This document shows positions 1-8,557 of a stretch of DNA of 64,000 nt, in pieces (within the stretch, counting starts at the first letter, position 1; the number at the start of each line of letters is the position of its first letter). The notes beneath the pieces were generated by a model that saw only the letters and a program-made list of their open reading frames with translations, ran no database searches and was not told where the DNA came from. Where the stretch lies: NCBI GenBank assembly GCA_934096945.1, contig CAKOND010000002.1, forward strand, positions 1-64,000. Direction: 5' to 3'. The position numbers and the translations under genes were made by a program. Source of the DNA: an uncultured Bacilli bacterium (GTDB taxonomy: Bacteria > Bacillota_I > Bacilli_A > RF39 > UBA660).

Positions 1-1
1 A

Positions 2-1048
2 AAATATTATGGTTATTTAAATAATGGTGAGAATTTATATGATACTATGCTTAATAGTTATGAAGAAGGATTAACAAGTAACGTAATAGATAAATTATTT
101 GATGAACTAAAAGAAAAACTTATTCCTTTAATAAGTAAACTTAATAATAAAAAAATAGATGTCAAAATGAATGTAAGTAAAGATGTGTTAATAAAATGTG
201 CTGAATATATTTTAAATTATATGGGATTTGACATGAATAAAGGTGCTCTTGGAATTTATCCACATGGATTTACAGAAAAAATTGGCAATAATGATATTAG
301 AATTGCTTTTAAGTTTACAAATAACCCATTTGATTTTGTGACAACTATTGTACATGAAGGTGGGCATGGTATTTTAGAACAAAATGTTGATAATAATTTA
401 ACTAAATATGAATGTGCAACTTGTGATGGTATAAATGCTTTACATGAAAGTCAATCAAGATTTTATGAAAATATTCTAGGAAGAAATATTAATTTTTGGT
501 ATCCAATATATGATGAAGTTAAAAATATGCTTGGTCTTGATATTAGTTTAGAAGAATTTGCAAAAGGATTAAATTGTGCGATGCCTAGTTTGGTACGTAC
601 TGAAGCTGATGAACTTACATATTGCATGCACATTATTTTAAGATATGAAATTGAAAGAGATTTATTTAATGGTAATTTAAGTGTTGATGATTTATTTTTA
701 GTTTGGAATAGAAAAATGAAAGAATATTTAGGTGTTCAAGTAACAAATGATAGTGAAGGTGTTCTTCAAGATGTTCATTGGGCTGAAGGGGATTTTGGCT
801 ATTTTCCATCTTACTTAATTGGTTCTATTTTTGATGGTATGTTCTTAGATGCTTTAAAAAAGAATTTAGGTAATATTGATGAGGTATTAAAAACAGGTAA
901 TATAAAAGTTATAACTGACTATTTATGTAAAAATATTTATGTAAATGGTGAAGCTTATACTGGTGTTGAAGTTTTGAAAAAAATGGGATATGATAAAATC
1001 AGTGTGGAACCTTTAGTTAGATACTTTTATGAAAAATATGATAAATAG
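2..1048 (+). CDS. M32 family metallocarboxypeptidase (5' end outside window)
   Basis: C-terminal part of a zinc carboxypeptidase of the M32 (carboxypeptidase Taq) family, which removes C-terminal residues from peptides in the cytoplasm. The frame is open from the first bases of the window (KYYGYLNNGENLYDTM precedes the first ATG at 47), so the gene starts upstream. Visible family marks are the zinc-binding HExxH in VHEGGHGILEQN and, about 30 residues on, HESQSRFYEN, which carries the third zinc ligand region. The ending LVRYFYEKYDK is plausible for the family, whose usual length is about 500 residues, so roughly 150 residues are missing. Next gene follows within 10 bases, so they are probably cotranscribed. 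Confidence 0.9.
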   Translation, partial: KYYGYLNNGENLYDTMLNSYEEGLTSNVIDKLFDELKEKLIPLISKLNNKKIDVKMNVSKDVLIKCAEYILNYMGFDMNKGALGIYPHGFTEKIGNNDIRIAFKFTNNPFDFVTTIVHEGGHGILEQNVDNNLTKYECATCDGINALHESQSRFYENILGRNINFWYPIYDEVKNMLGLDISLEEFAKGLNCAMPSLVRTEADELTYCMHIILRYEIERDLFNGNLSVDDLFLVWNRKMKEYLGVQVTNDSEGVLQDVHWAEGDFGYFPSYLIGSIFDGMFLDALKKNLGNIDEVLKTGNIKVITDYLCKNIYVNGEAYTGVEVLKKMGYDKISVEPLVRYFYEKYDK

Positions 1049-1057
1049 TTGGTAGTT

Positions 1058-1693
1058 ATGAAGAAAAGTAGTGAGAGTTTATATAATTTATTTTGGATAT
1101 TTATTGTTGGCTGTGTTGTAGGTTGGCTTGTGGAAGGTGTATTTTCCCTTATTAAGTGGAAAGAGTTTATTAATCATTCTGCAGTTGTTATTGGACCATT
1201 TAATATGGCTTATGGTCTTGGTGCTTTAATGCTTACAGCTCTTTTATATAAGTTTAGAGATGAAAAAAATATAAAAATATTCTTAATTGCTTTTATCGGT
1301 GGTTCTATTTTGGAATATGTAATGAGCTGGGGAATGGAACTGGTTTTAGGTTTTACTGCTTGGGATTATTCTAGAAAACCACTTAACTTAAATGGCAGAA
1401 TATGTGTTAGATATTCACTTTTCTGGGGCCTTCTTGGGGTTGTATGGATTAAATATATTTATCCGTTTATAACTAAATTACTTGAAAAGATGGATAAAAA
1501 TCTTGGTAAAAGATTAGCAATATTTTTAAGTATATTTTTGGTTTTTGATATATTTCTTACAGGTGTTGCAATTAATAGAGCAAGAAATAAAGAAAAAGGT
1601 ATTGAAGCTAAATATAAGTATGAAGAAGTTTTGGATAAAACATTTAATAAGGAATATTTAAAAAATATGTATAATGATAGTTGGGGTGATTAG
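1058..1693 (+). CDS. CmpB-type putative ABC transporter integral membrane protein
   Basis: About 211 residues with five to six hydrophobic segments, starting WIFIVGCVVGWLVEGVF, then NHSAVVIGPFNMAYGLGAL, ILEYVMSWGMELVLGFTAWDYS and RYSLFWGLLGVVW. This layout, with conserved GPFN...YG and E(Y).....E....WDYS, matches the ABC_trans_CmpB (type IV putative ABC transporter) family of Firmicutes; the substrate is unknown. The ATG at 1058 is preferred; an in-frame TTG at 1049 abuts the previous stop codon and has no room for a ribosome binding site. The stop is immediately followed by the start of the glycosyltransferase gene, so a shared envelope-related operon is likely. Confidence 0.75.
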   Translation: MKKSSESLYNLFWIFIVGCVVGWLVEGVFSLIKWKEFINHSAVVIGPFNMAYGLGALMLTALLYKFRDEKNIKIFLIAFIGGSILEYVMSWGMELVLGFTAWDYSRKPLNLNGRICVRYSLFWGLLGVVWIKYIYPFITKLLEKMDKNLGKRLAIFLSIFLVFDIFLTGVAINRARNKEKGIEAKYKYEEVLDKTFNKEYLKNMYNDSWGD

Positions 1694-2779
1694 ATGAAAA
1701 TTGTAGTATTTACTTGTAGTACAGGTGGTGGACATAATAGTTGTGCTAGATATATAGCAAGTGAGTTTAAAAAAAGAGGTATTATTTGTGATGTAAAAGA
1801 TTACATGGAACTTGCTGGAGAAAGAGCAAGCAAAAGGGCTGAAAAACTATATTTGGGTTCAACAAAAGGAAAAGGTAATATTTTTAAAACTGTTTATAAA
1901 CTAGGTGAACTTTATAATAAAACAGGAATAAAAAGTCCAGTTTATGCTTTTAATAAAAGATTAGCTAAAAATTTAGATAATTTTTTAGAAGAAAATGGAT
2001 ATGATTTAGCAATTGGTACTCATGTATTTCCTTGCATGGCCTTAACAGAACTAAAAAATAAGAAAGATATTAAGTTTATTAATGTTGCAACTGATTATGA
2101 ATGCATTCCTTTCTGGAATGAAACTAATCCGGATATATTTGTTATTCCAAGTGAAAAATTAGCAAGTAGGTTTATAGAAAAAGGTATAAATAAAGATGTT
2201 TTATTACCAATAGGCATACCAGTTGCATCAAGTTTTTTGGAAGTTAAAGGTGATATTCAGTTACCAAATGATAAAGATATTATTTTGCTTACATCAGGTA
2301 GTATGGGTTTTGGTGAGATGGAAGAATGCGTTAAAAAAATACTTGAGGAAATTGATGCTTATTTAGTTGTGGTATGTGGAAGTAATGAGGCTTTAAAAGA
2401 AAAATTAGAAAAAATAGATAATAAAAATTTAATTGTTAAAGGCTTTATTAATAATATGAATGAATATATGAATAAGGCTAGTGTAATAATTGCAAAACCT
2501 GGTGGACTTACATCAACTGAAATTACAATGATGAGAAAACCATTTGTGCTTATGATGCCGATTCCTGGCGTGGAAAATTATAATGCTTTGTTTTTTGAAA
2601 GTAATGGTATGGGAATGCGTGCTAAAAATTCAGATGAAGTTGTAAGTGTTACACAAAAAATACTTGATGATAAAACTATTCAAGAAGAAATGGTAAATAA
2701 TCAAAAAAAATATATAAATAGAAATAGTGCTAAAGATTTAGTAGATTATGTTTTAAATAAATGGTATACTAATAAATAG
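1694..2779 (+). CDS. MGDG synthase-like glycosyltransferase (GT28, UgtP/diglucosyldiacylglycerol type)
   Basis: A 361-residue GT-B glycosyltransferase. Residues 8-16 read STGGGHNSC, the GGGH acceptor/lipid-binding motif of MGDG synthase and UgtP proteins, and KPGGLTSTEI near residue 273 is the C-terminal nucleotide-sugar binding loop. The family transfers galactose or glucose from UDP-sugar to diacylglycerol at the inner face of the membrane, making glycolipids and lipoteichoic acid anchors. Which sugar is used cannot be told from sequence. The ATG follows the upstream TAG directly, with GGGGTGA inside the end of the upstream gene as ribosome binding site, indicating coupling to the membrane protein before it. 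Confidence 0.85.
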   Translation: MKIVVFTCSTGGGHNSCARYIASEFKKRGIICDVKDYMELAGERASKRAEKLYLGSTKGKGNIFKTVYKLGELYNKTGIKSPVYAFNKRLAKNLDNFLEENGYDLAIGTHVFPCMALTELKNKKDIKFINVATDYECIPFWNETNPDIFVIPSEKLASRFIEKGINKDVLLPIGIPVASSFLEVKGDIQLPNDKDIILLTSGSMGFGEMEECVKKILEEIDAYLVVVCGSNEALKEKLEKIDNKNLIVKGFINNMNEYMNKASVIIAKPGGLTSTEITMMRKPFVLMMPIPGVENYNALFFESNGMGMRAKNSDEVVSVTQKILDDKTIQEEMVNNQKKYINRNSAKDLVDYVLNKWYTNK

Positions 2780-2793
2780 TTAAGGTGATATAA

Positions 2794-3714
2794 ATGAATG
2801 AAGAAAAAATAAGTATGTTAGAACGTTATGGTGTTGACTTAACAACTAAAGAATATATAACTGACCCCGCAATTGCTAGAGATGATGAAATTAAACAAGT
2901 TATTTTGACTCTTTTGACACCAGAAAAAAGTGCTTTACTTGTTGGTAAACCGGGGATTGGTAAAACAGCAATAGTGGAAGGTCTTGCTTATAGAATACAA
3001 AAAGGTTTAGTTCCTGATGCACTAAAAAACTATAGTTTAATTAAAGTTAATATTACAAGTTTAATTGGTGAAACTATGAGTGATGGACAAATTGAAAATA
3101 GAATTGATTTACTTGTTCGTGAACTTTCTGAAAGACTTAATACAATTATATTTATTGATGAAACTCATTTGCTTGTTAATAAAGCTGGAGGAATGGATTT
3201 TGCAAATATGCTTAAAGCAGGATTAGACAGAGGTCAAATTAAAATGATTGGTGCTACAACTACAGAAGAATATGAACAATATATTTTAAGAGATAGAGCT
3301 TTTCTTCGTAGATTTCAAAAAATTGATGTTTTGGAAGCTGATAAACCAACTGTTGTTAAGATACTCATGGGTACCATTCCTAAACTTGAAAAACAAATCG
3401 GAGTTAAAATTAATTATCAACCTTTTGTAACTGAAAAAATAATGGCTTTTATTGTAAATATGACTGATGAATATAAAAGAGTTTATGAAATTGCAAGTAG
3501 ATATCCAGATATTTGTTTAACTATTGTTGCTAATGCTTTTACTTATGCTTTGTATGATAATAGAAAAATAGTTTCAATTAAAGATTTTTATAAAGCTATT
3601 TGTAATGCTAAAAATGTTTATGATGATGTAAAAGTAAAGGAAATTGAAAATTTTAAAGTTCAATTTAAAGATTTAATTGATGCTGAAGGTGTTAATTTAG
3701 ATGATAAAGACTAG
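2794..3714 (+). CDS. AAA+ ATPase related to ClpA/ClpB D1 domain
   Basis: A 306-residue single-domain AAA+ ATPase. Walker A is GKPGIGKT (about residue 53), Walker B is TIIFIDETH, sensor 1 is IGATTTEEY and the arginine finger region is DRAFLRRFQ, all close to the first AAA module of ClpA/ClpB/ClpC. It has no N-terminal Clp repeat domain, no second AAA module and no ClpP-binding loop, so it is about one third of a normal Clp chaperone and is not expected to act as the usual unfoldase. Function unknown; possibly a remodeller of a specific partner. It converges on the LigD-like gene, the two stop codons overlapping by four bases. Confidence 0.8.
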   Translation: MNEEKISMLERYGVDLTTKEYITDPAIARDDEIKQVILTLLTPEKSALLVGKPGIGKTAIVEGLAYRIQKGLVPDALKNYSLIKVNITSLIGETMSDGQIENRIDLLVRELSERLNTIIFIDETHLLVNKAGGMDFANMLKAGLDRGQIKMIGATTTEEYEQYILRDRAFLRRFQKIDVLEADKPTVVKILMGTIPKLEKQIGVKINYQPFVTEKIMAFIVNMTDEYKRVYEIASRYPDICLTIVANAFTYALYDNRKIVSIKDFYKAICNAKNVYDDVKVKEIENFKVQFKDLIDAEGVNLDDKD

Positions 3715-5066
3715 TTGGAAGTAAAAAAATCTTCCCACGGGTCTTTTTTCTTTAGCCTTTTTAGAGCTTTATCCATGGTTATTTCATTGGGCTTTATTTT
3801 ATCTAGTTCATTCCACGTTATTGGCATTGATACAGGTGCATTTTTCTTAAGCCTTATTGAGTATGGTGCAACAGATGTAGCTTTTTTTTGATTACGTAAG
3901 TAATCTATAAATATTTTTCCTTTTCTCGCATCTTTTCTAATGTTTGTTGTGTATTTATCAGGATATGTACTTTCCATAAGGAGTGCTATATTTTCTGATA
4001 TTTTATAAAATTTAGTCCATGATATTTTGGTGTAAATTGGCACAACAATGTGATAGCCTTTGCCACCACTTGTTTTTAAATATGATTTTAGATTTAAATT
4101 GTCTAAAATTTCTTTTAAGTCTTTTACACCTTGTCTTAATGTATCAATTTGTAATTTTTCATCTGGGTCGAGGTCAAATACCATCATATTTGGTGAGTTT
4201 ATTTTACTCGCATTTGCTCCCCACACATGAAATTCATAACTATTCATTTGTACTTCACTTAATAATCCAAGCTTATCTAAAATGTAATAATAATCTTTTT
4301 CTTTGTCACTTTTGGAAGTTATATTTATTTTTTCTAAATAACCTTCCTTATTTTCTAAATGTTTTTTATAAAATGTGCCATTTTTGACTCCGGATGGGGC
4401 ACGAATAACACTTATAGGCCTGTTTTCAAGATATGGCATCATTCTATCCGCTATTTTTTTATAGTAATTCATAATATCATTTTTGGTTATATTGTCAATT
4501 ATTTTTTTGTCTTTGTTTGTTATTTCAATGGTCTTGTTTTTATAATTATTTTTTATTTCTTCGAAAGTTCTTCCTGTTTTAATACTTCTTTTATATTTTT
4601 TTATATCGATATAATTTTCAAAATAATCTTTATTTTTAATTAGAAGCCAGTTGTTTTCTTTAAAATGAGTTAAAGTCCACATTCCTTTAAGTCGTTTGCC
4701 ATGCAAAATAAATTTTATTAAATTTTTTTCATATTTCACTTTTTCATAATATCCTTCATCAAAAAGTGAAACTATGCCACCACCATATTCACCAGCAGGA
4801 ATTGTTCCTTCAAAGGTGCGATATGATATTGGATGATCTTCGACATGGATCGCTAAACGTTTGTCTTTCGGGTTATACGATGGTCCTTTAGGTACTGCCC
4901 ATGAAGGCATTGTACCATTATGTTCTAGTCTTAAATCAAAATGGTCTTTTCGAGCTAAATGGTGTTGAATGCAAAATTTAAGCTTTTTGTTTTGTTTTGA
5001 TATTTTACCAATAGGTTCTTTTGTCTTGTTAAAGTTTCTTTTTTTATTGTATTTTGTTAGTTTCAA
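3711..5066 (-). CDS. LigD-like protein: 3'-phosphoesterase plus primase-polymerase, no ligase domain
   Basis: Two LigD domains are fused in the order phosphoesterase then polymerase. The N-terminal part has the full PE active site: [16 protein letters not shown] (the two His, Asp and Arg) and VEDHPISY (His and Tyr), followed by the PKGPS and FEG.IP.GEYGGG blocks. The second half begins near [17 protein letters not shown] and has the catalytic MVFDLDPDE and [12 protein letters not shown], ending with the typical APYSIR...VSMPITW. In non-homologous end joining these domains trim 3' phosphates or ribonucleotides and fill gaps. The ATP-dependent ligase domain is absent and no Ku gene is in the window. 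TTG at 5066 is preferred because GGTGAT lies six bases before it; an ATG at 5078 has no such site. Confidence 0.88.
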   Translation of the reverse strand: MKLTKYNKKRNFNKTKEPIGKISKQNKKLKFCIQHHLARKDHFDLRLEHNGTMPSWAVPKGPSYNPKDKRLAIHVEDHPISYRTFEGTIPAGEYGGGIVSLFDEGYYEKVKYEKNLIKFILHGKRLKGMWTLTHFKENNWLLIKNKDYFENYIDIKKYKRSIKTGRTFEEIKNNYKNKTIEITNKDKKIIDNITKNDIMNYYKKIADRMMPYLENRPISVIRAPSGVKNGTFYKKHLENKEGYLEKINITSKSDKEKDYYYILDKLGLLSEVQMNSYEFHVWGANASKINSPNMMVFDLDPDEKLQIDTLRQGVKDLKEILDNLNLKSYLKTSGGKGYHIVVPIYTKISWTKFYKISENIALLMESTYPDKYTTNIRKDARKGKIFIDYLRNQKKATSVAPYSIRLKKNAPVSMPITWNELDKIKPNEITMDKALKRLKKKDPWEDFFTSN

Positions 5067-5120
5067 AATAATCACCATTTATAGTTTGCTTATATTTATT
5101 TTGTCTATGCATAAATAGAA

Positions 5121-5147
5121 TAAAAAAGAATTCTAGTAATAGAATTC
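5121..5147 (-). terminator. Rho-independent terminator of the importer operon
   Basis: On the minus strand GAATTC, an eight-base loop and GAATTC form a stem that overlaps the stop codon of the permease gene and is followed by TTTTTTA. It would end the minus-strand ABC importer operon just before the LigD-like gene. Confidence 0.7.
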
Positions 5148-5927
5148 CTTTATTAACTTTTTCTCAAGTAAAGTAATAATTTTATATAGCAAGAAAGAAA
5201 TAATTAAAAGGATTAATATACCAGCCATAACAAGGCTTAAATTAAATACTTGTGTTCCATAAATGATTAGATAACCAATACCAGCACGACTTACAAGAAA
5301 TTCACCCATGATTACACCTATTAAACTCATGGATATACATAATTTCATACTAGAAATAATAGTGTTATATGAACAAGGCACTACAAGTTTAAAAAGGATT
5401 TGTTTTCTTTTAGCACCAAATGACTTAATTAATTTAAGTTTTTCAATATCTGTATTTAAAAATCCATTATATATAGTAATGATACTAATAATTAAATTAA
5501 TAAGTAATGCCATAACAATTACACTTTTTATATTAGCACCCGCTATAATTATGATAAGTGGGCCAAGTGCAACTTTAGGAAGTGAATTAATCATAGTTAA
5601 AAATGGGTCAAGAATGCTAGATAATATTGGAATTTCATAAAGAATAATAGCAATTATAAATCCTAGTATAGTACCAAGTATAAATGCAATTAAAACTTCT
5701 TCTAGAGTAACAAAAATATGATTAAATAAATTATTTTGTACTGCCAAATTAATAATTGTATTTATGATTTTACTAGGTTTTGAAAAGACAAAACTATTTA
5801 TTATATTTTTATTTGCTAAGTATTCCCAGATTCCAAAAAATAAAATAACAATTAATATCTGTGATAAACTTATGATTAATTTTCTTCTTTTTATACTTTT
5901 TAAAAATTTTTTTTGTTCATTAGACAT
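5133..5927 (-). CDS. ABC transporter permease, SsuC/TauC/ThiX type
   Basis: A 264-residue membrane protein with about six transmembrane segments. The cytoplasmic EAA loop, which docks to the ATPase, is visible as SFGAKRKQILFKLVVP, and GIGYLIIYGTQVFNLSLVMAGI near the C terminus is characteristic of the nitrate/sulfonate/taurine/thiamine-precursor permease family (BPD_transp_1). It forms an importer with the ATPase and binding protein encoded upstream; its start overlaps the end of the ATPase gene by eight bases. The substrate cannot be deduced from the permease alone. Confidence 0.88.
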   Translation of the reverse strand: MSNEQKKFLKSIKRRKLIISLSQILIVILFFGIWEYLANKNIINSFVFSKPSKIINTIINLAVQNNLFNHIFVTLEEVLIAFILGTILGFIIAIILYEIPILSSILDPFLTMINSLPKVALGPLIIIIAGANIKSVIVMALLINLIISIITIYNGFLNTDIEKLKLIKSFGAKRKQILFKLVVPCSYNTIISSMKLCISMSLIGVIMGEFLVSRAGIGYLIIYGTQVFNLSLVMAGILILLIISFLLYKIITLLEKKLIKEFYY

Positions 5928-6666
5928 TTTTATCTAAATCCTTCCAAAGTAAGTCGTAGTAATATCCAAATTCTTTTGCTTTTCTGTTTTCAATCGGTGT
6001 GGATTTATTGGTTAGATTTATTTCATAAACACTTTTAATTCTCGCAGGTCTTTTAGATAAAACAATAACTCTATCGGCGATGCTAATAGCTTCTGCTAGA
6101 TCATGCGTTATCATTATAACTGATTTTTTTTCAGATTTAATAATTTTTAAAACATCATCACTAACAGATAATCTTGAAACATAATCTAGAGCTGAAAATG
6201 GTTCATCAAGCATTAAAATGTCTGGCTTTAAAGCAAGAGTTCTAATTAGTGCTACTCTTTGTCTCATCCCCCCGGATAATTCATGAGGATATTTTTCTAG
6301 AAAATCTCCAAGACCATATTTAATAAGTAATCCTTTAACAAATTCTATATTTTTTTTAGATTTTTGCTTTCTAATATCCAAACCTAAACAAGCATTGTCT
6401 AAGATATTTAGCCAAGGAAACAAAGCATCTGATTGGGGCATATAACCAAGTTTACAACCATCTTTTATTTTTATTTGTCCTCCAGATTTATTGTCAAGGC
6501 CAGCTAATATATTTAAAAGTGTAGATTTGCCACAGCCACTAGAACCAACAATACATAAAACTTCTTCGTTATCTAAAGCAAAAGAAATGTTATCTATAGC
6601 TTTTATTTCTCCTTTTAAAGTTTGATAATTTTTACTTAAATTTTTAATTTCTAATATTTTATTCAT
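5920..6666 (-). CDS. ABC transporter ATP-binding protein, SsuB/TauB/ThiZ type
   Basis: A 248-residue ABC ATPase. Walker A is GSSGCGKSTLL, the Q loop is GYMPQSDALFPWLN, the signature is LSGGMRQRVALIRT, Walker B is ILMLDEPFSALD and the switch His is in MITHDLAEAIS. The PQ(S/D).L.PW block is typical of the nitrate/sulfonate/taurine/HMP importer subfamily. It is coupled by eight-base overlaps to the binding-protein gene before it and the permease gene after it, so the three make one importer. Confidence 0.9.
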   Translation of the reverse strand: MNKILEIKNLSKNYQTLKGEIKAIDNISFALDNEEVLCIVGSSGCGKSTLLNILAGLDNKSGGQIKIKDGCKLGYMPQSDALFPWLNILDNACLGLDIRKQKSKKNIEFVKGLLIKYGLGDFLEKYPHELSGGMRQRVALIRTLALKPDILMLDEPFSALDYVSRLSVSDDVLKIIKSEKKSVIMITHDLAEAISIADRVIVLSKRPARIKSVYEINLTNKSTPIENRKAKEFGYYYDLLWKDLDKNV

Positions 6667-7648
6667 AGAAATTATTAACTAAATCTTTATATGGGACATA
6701 TTCATCAAGTAAATCAAAATCTATTAAAAAGTCCTCTAAGTTAGTAAATAATCCTTCACTTATATATGGATTAGTTAGCCAGCAGTCATATTCTTTATAT
6801 CTTTTTATCATTTGTGCTAAGTCTTTAATGCTTGTATCAGGAAATTGTCCAATTATATCATTAGCAACGATGTCGGCATCATTATCCATTGTATACTTTA
6901 TACCTTTATTTATAGCATCAGTAAATTTTTTGATAACATCTTCATTATTTTTTATATAACTTTTACGAGCATAAAATGCTGTGTATGGAACTTCACCAGA
7001 AAGCATACCAACAGATGCTACAACACTTCCATAACCTTCTTTAACTAAGCTAGTTGCATTAGGTTCAAAAAGATTAACAAAATCACCAACACCACCAATA
7101 AATGAACCTGATAAAGCTGAAAACTCAACTGCAGTATTAACATTTATTATATCAGTGTCAATATTGTTTTTCTTAAGGGCATTTAAGAAGTTTAGAGCAG
7201 GCATACCAGTACTTCTTCCTACTAAGATTTCTTTATTATATAAGTCTTCTAATTTAAAGTCTTTAATATTCTTTCTAGAAACAATAAATTGCCCATCTCT
7301 TTTAGTAAGTCCTGCAAAAAGTGTTAAATAATCACTTTCATCTTGTTTATAAACATATATTGCAGACTCAGCGCCAGCAAAACCTATTTCTACATCACCA
7401 GATAATACTGCGCTACTTACCTTATCAGCACCAGGTGTTAAAATAAGTTCTAGGTCTATACCATTTTCTTTGAAATAACCTTTTTCTATAGCAACATAAA
7501 GTGGGCTATAAAATGAACTATGGGTAACTTCAGCAAGTTTAACTTTAGTTAAAGATGTATCTTTCTTTTCTCTAAAACCAAATGCGATTAATACGATTCC
7601 GAGTAAAACTACCATGCATGATAATCCAATAATAATTCTTTTTTTCAA
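6659..7648 (-). CDS. Membrane-anchored substrate-binding protein, SsuA/THI5-like (NMT1 family)
   Basis: A 329-residue periplasmic-binding-type protein that delivers substrate to the adjacent importer. An N-terminal hydrophobic segment (about residues 4-26) anchors it; no good lipobox is seen, so it may stay as a signal anchor. The mature part begins VKLAEVTHSSFYSPLYVA, then YFKENGIDLEL and GADKVSSAVLSGDVEIGFAG, the signature of the NMT1/SsuA/TauA family (sulfonates, taurine or thiamine pyrimidine precursor). No TPP riboswitch is seen upstream, so a thiamine-precursor role has no regulatory support. A strong ribosome binding site (GGGAGGAA) precedes the ATG. It is the first gene of a three-gene minus-strand operon. 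Confidence 0.85.
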   Translation of the reverse strand: MKKRIIIGLSCMVVLLGIVLIAFGFREKKDTSLTKVKLAEVTHSSFYSPLYVAIEKGYFKENGIDLELILTPGADKVSSAVLSGDVEIGFAGAESAIYVYKQDESDYLTLFAGLTKRDGQFIVSRKNIKDFKLEDLYNKEILVGRSTGMPALNFLNALKKNNIDTDIINVNTAVEFSALSGSFIGGVGDFVNLFEPNATSLVKEGYGSVVASVGMLSGEVPYTAFYARKSYIKNNEDVIKKFTDAINKGIKYTMDNDADIVANDIIGQFPDTSIKDLAQMIKRYKEYDCWLTNPYISEGLFTNLEDFLIDFDLLDEYVPYKDLVNNFYE

Positions 7649-7765
7649 AAATAATTCCTCCCTCTAGGGTAATATATGTTTTTTTGAAAGTTTTGGTTAA
7701 ACATAATCTGGGTTGTGTGTGAAAAATTAATTATGAAAAATCTTTCTTTTTTCTTTTGTATAAGT

Positions 7766-7771
7766 TATAAT
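7766..7771 (+). promoter_or_regulatory. -10 box of a probable leaderless promoter
   Basis: TATAAT ends nine bases before the ATG of the GNAT fusion gene. A transcript starting the usual distance downstream would begin at or very near the start codon. No convincing -35 box is visible. Confidence 0.45.
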
Positions 7772-7780
7772 TATAGTGTG

Positions 7781-8557
7781 ATGGATATGAAAATAATAAT
7801 AAAAGAAGCTTCTGTGGAAAAGGTGAAAAATGCTAATTCTTTTCTTACTATGTTAATAAATAGTGAAAGAAAATATGATGAAAATTTAATGGATAATGTT
7901 GTCATAAATGAGTTTTATGAACATAAAAAGGAAAATTCAATTATTTATTTTGCTTATGATAATGAAGATATAATTGGTTATATATATGGTTTTATAAAAA
8001 AAGATGATTTGGCGGTGTCAATTGTTGCACAGCTTGATGCACTTTTTATAAAGAAGGAATATCGAGGAAAAAAAGTTGCACAAAAGTTAATTGAAGAATT
8101 TAAAATTTGGTGTAATTTACAAGGCGCTAAATATATTGAGGTGGTTGCGTATTGTGATAATATAAAAGCTATAAAAACATATTTAAAACAAGGATTTATG
8201 CCTCAAAAAATTAGATTTATTTATGGAACTAAACCTAAATATTATCAAAAATTAGTGAGGGATAAGATTCCTTTAAAAATTAAAAATAATAATGAAAAAG
8301 CAATTACTAAAATACTTGATGATATGGAATATAAATTAGAACTTGAAAAAAAGCTTTATGAGGAATATATTGAAGTTTTAAATGCAAGTGGAGAAGAAAG
8401 ATTAGAAGAACTTGCTGATATGCTTGAGGTTATGAAAGCTTTGGCAAACTTAAATGGTAATACTTTGGATGATATTATAAATATGGCAGAAAAAAAGAAT
8501 CAAAAAAGAGGAGCTTTTAAAGAAAAAATATATTTGGAAGGTGTAAATAATGAGTGA
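7781..8557 (+). CDS. GNAT N-acetyltransferase fused to a phosphoribosyl-ATP pyrophosphatase/MazG-like domain
   Basis: Residues 1-150 form a GNAT acetyltransferase: LDALFIKKEYRGKKVAQKLIEEF is the acetyl-CoA-binding motif A and YCDNIKAIKTYLKQGF motif B. From about residue 155 a second domain begins KLVRDKIPLKI, with LYEEYIEVLNASGEERLEELADMLEVMKAL, an all-alpha NTP pyrophosphohydrolase of the HisE/MazG-like group with acidic metal ligands (EE..E...ELAD). Thus one protein may acetylate a small molecule and clean up a nucleotide. The start is placed at ATG 7781, ten bases after a TATAAT box and without a Shine-Dalgarno site, so it may be read from a leaderless mRNA; ATG 7787 is possible. Overlaps the next gene by eight bases. 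Confidence 0.75.
   Translation: MDMKIIIKEASVEKVKNANSFLTMLINSERKYDENLMDNVVINEFYEHKKENSIIYFAYDNEDIIGYIYGFIKKDDLAVSIVAQLDALFIKKEYRGKKVAQKLIEEFKIWCNLQGAKYIEVVAYCDNIKAIKTYLKQGFMPQKIRFIYGTKPKYYQKLVRDKIPLKIKNNNEKAITKILDDMEYKLELEKKLYEEYIEVLNASGEERLEELADMLEVMKALANLNGNTLDDIINMAEKKNQKRGAFKEKIYLEGVNNE

Noticed and set aside
4019..4643. Plus-strand frames opposite the LigD-like gene
   Set aside because: Phe/Ile/Leu-rich shadows typical of antisense frames in AT-rich genes; the minus-strand LigD motifs are unambiguous.
7649..7760. Possible TPP riboswitch in front of the THI5-like importer operon
   Set aside because: The conserved TPP-sensing blocks (such as GGGGTGC and CTGAGA) are not present on the minus strand leader; only a ribosome binding site is seen.
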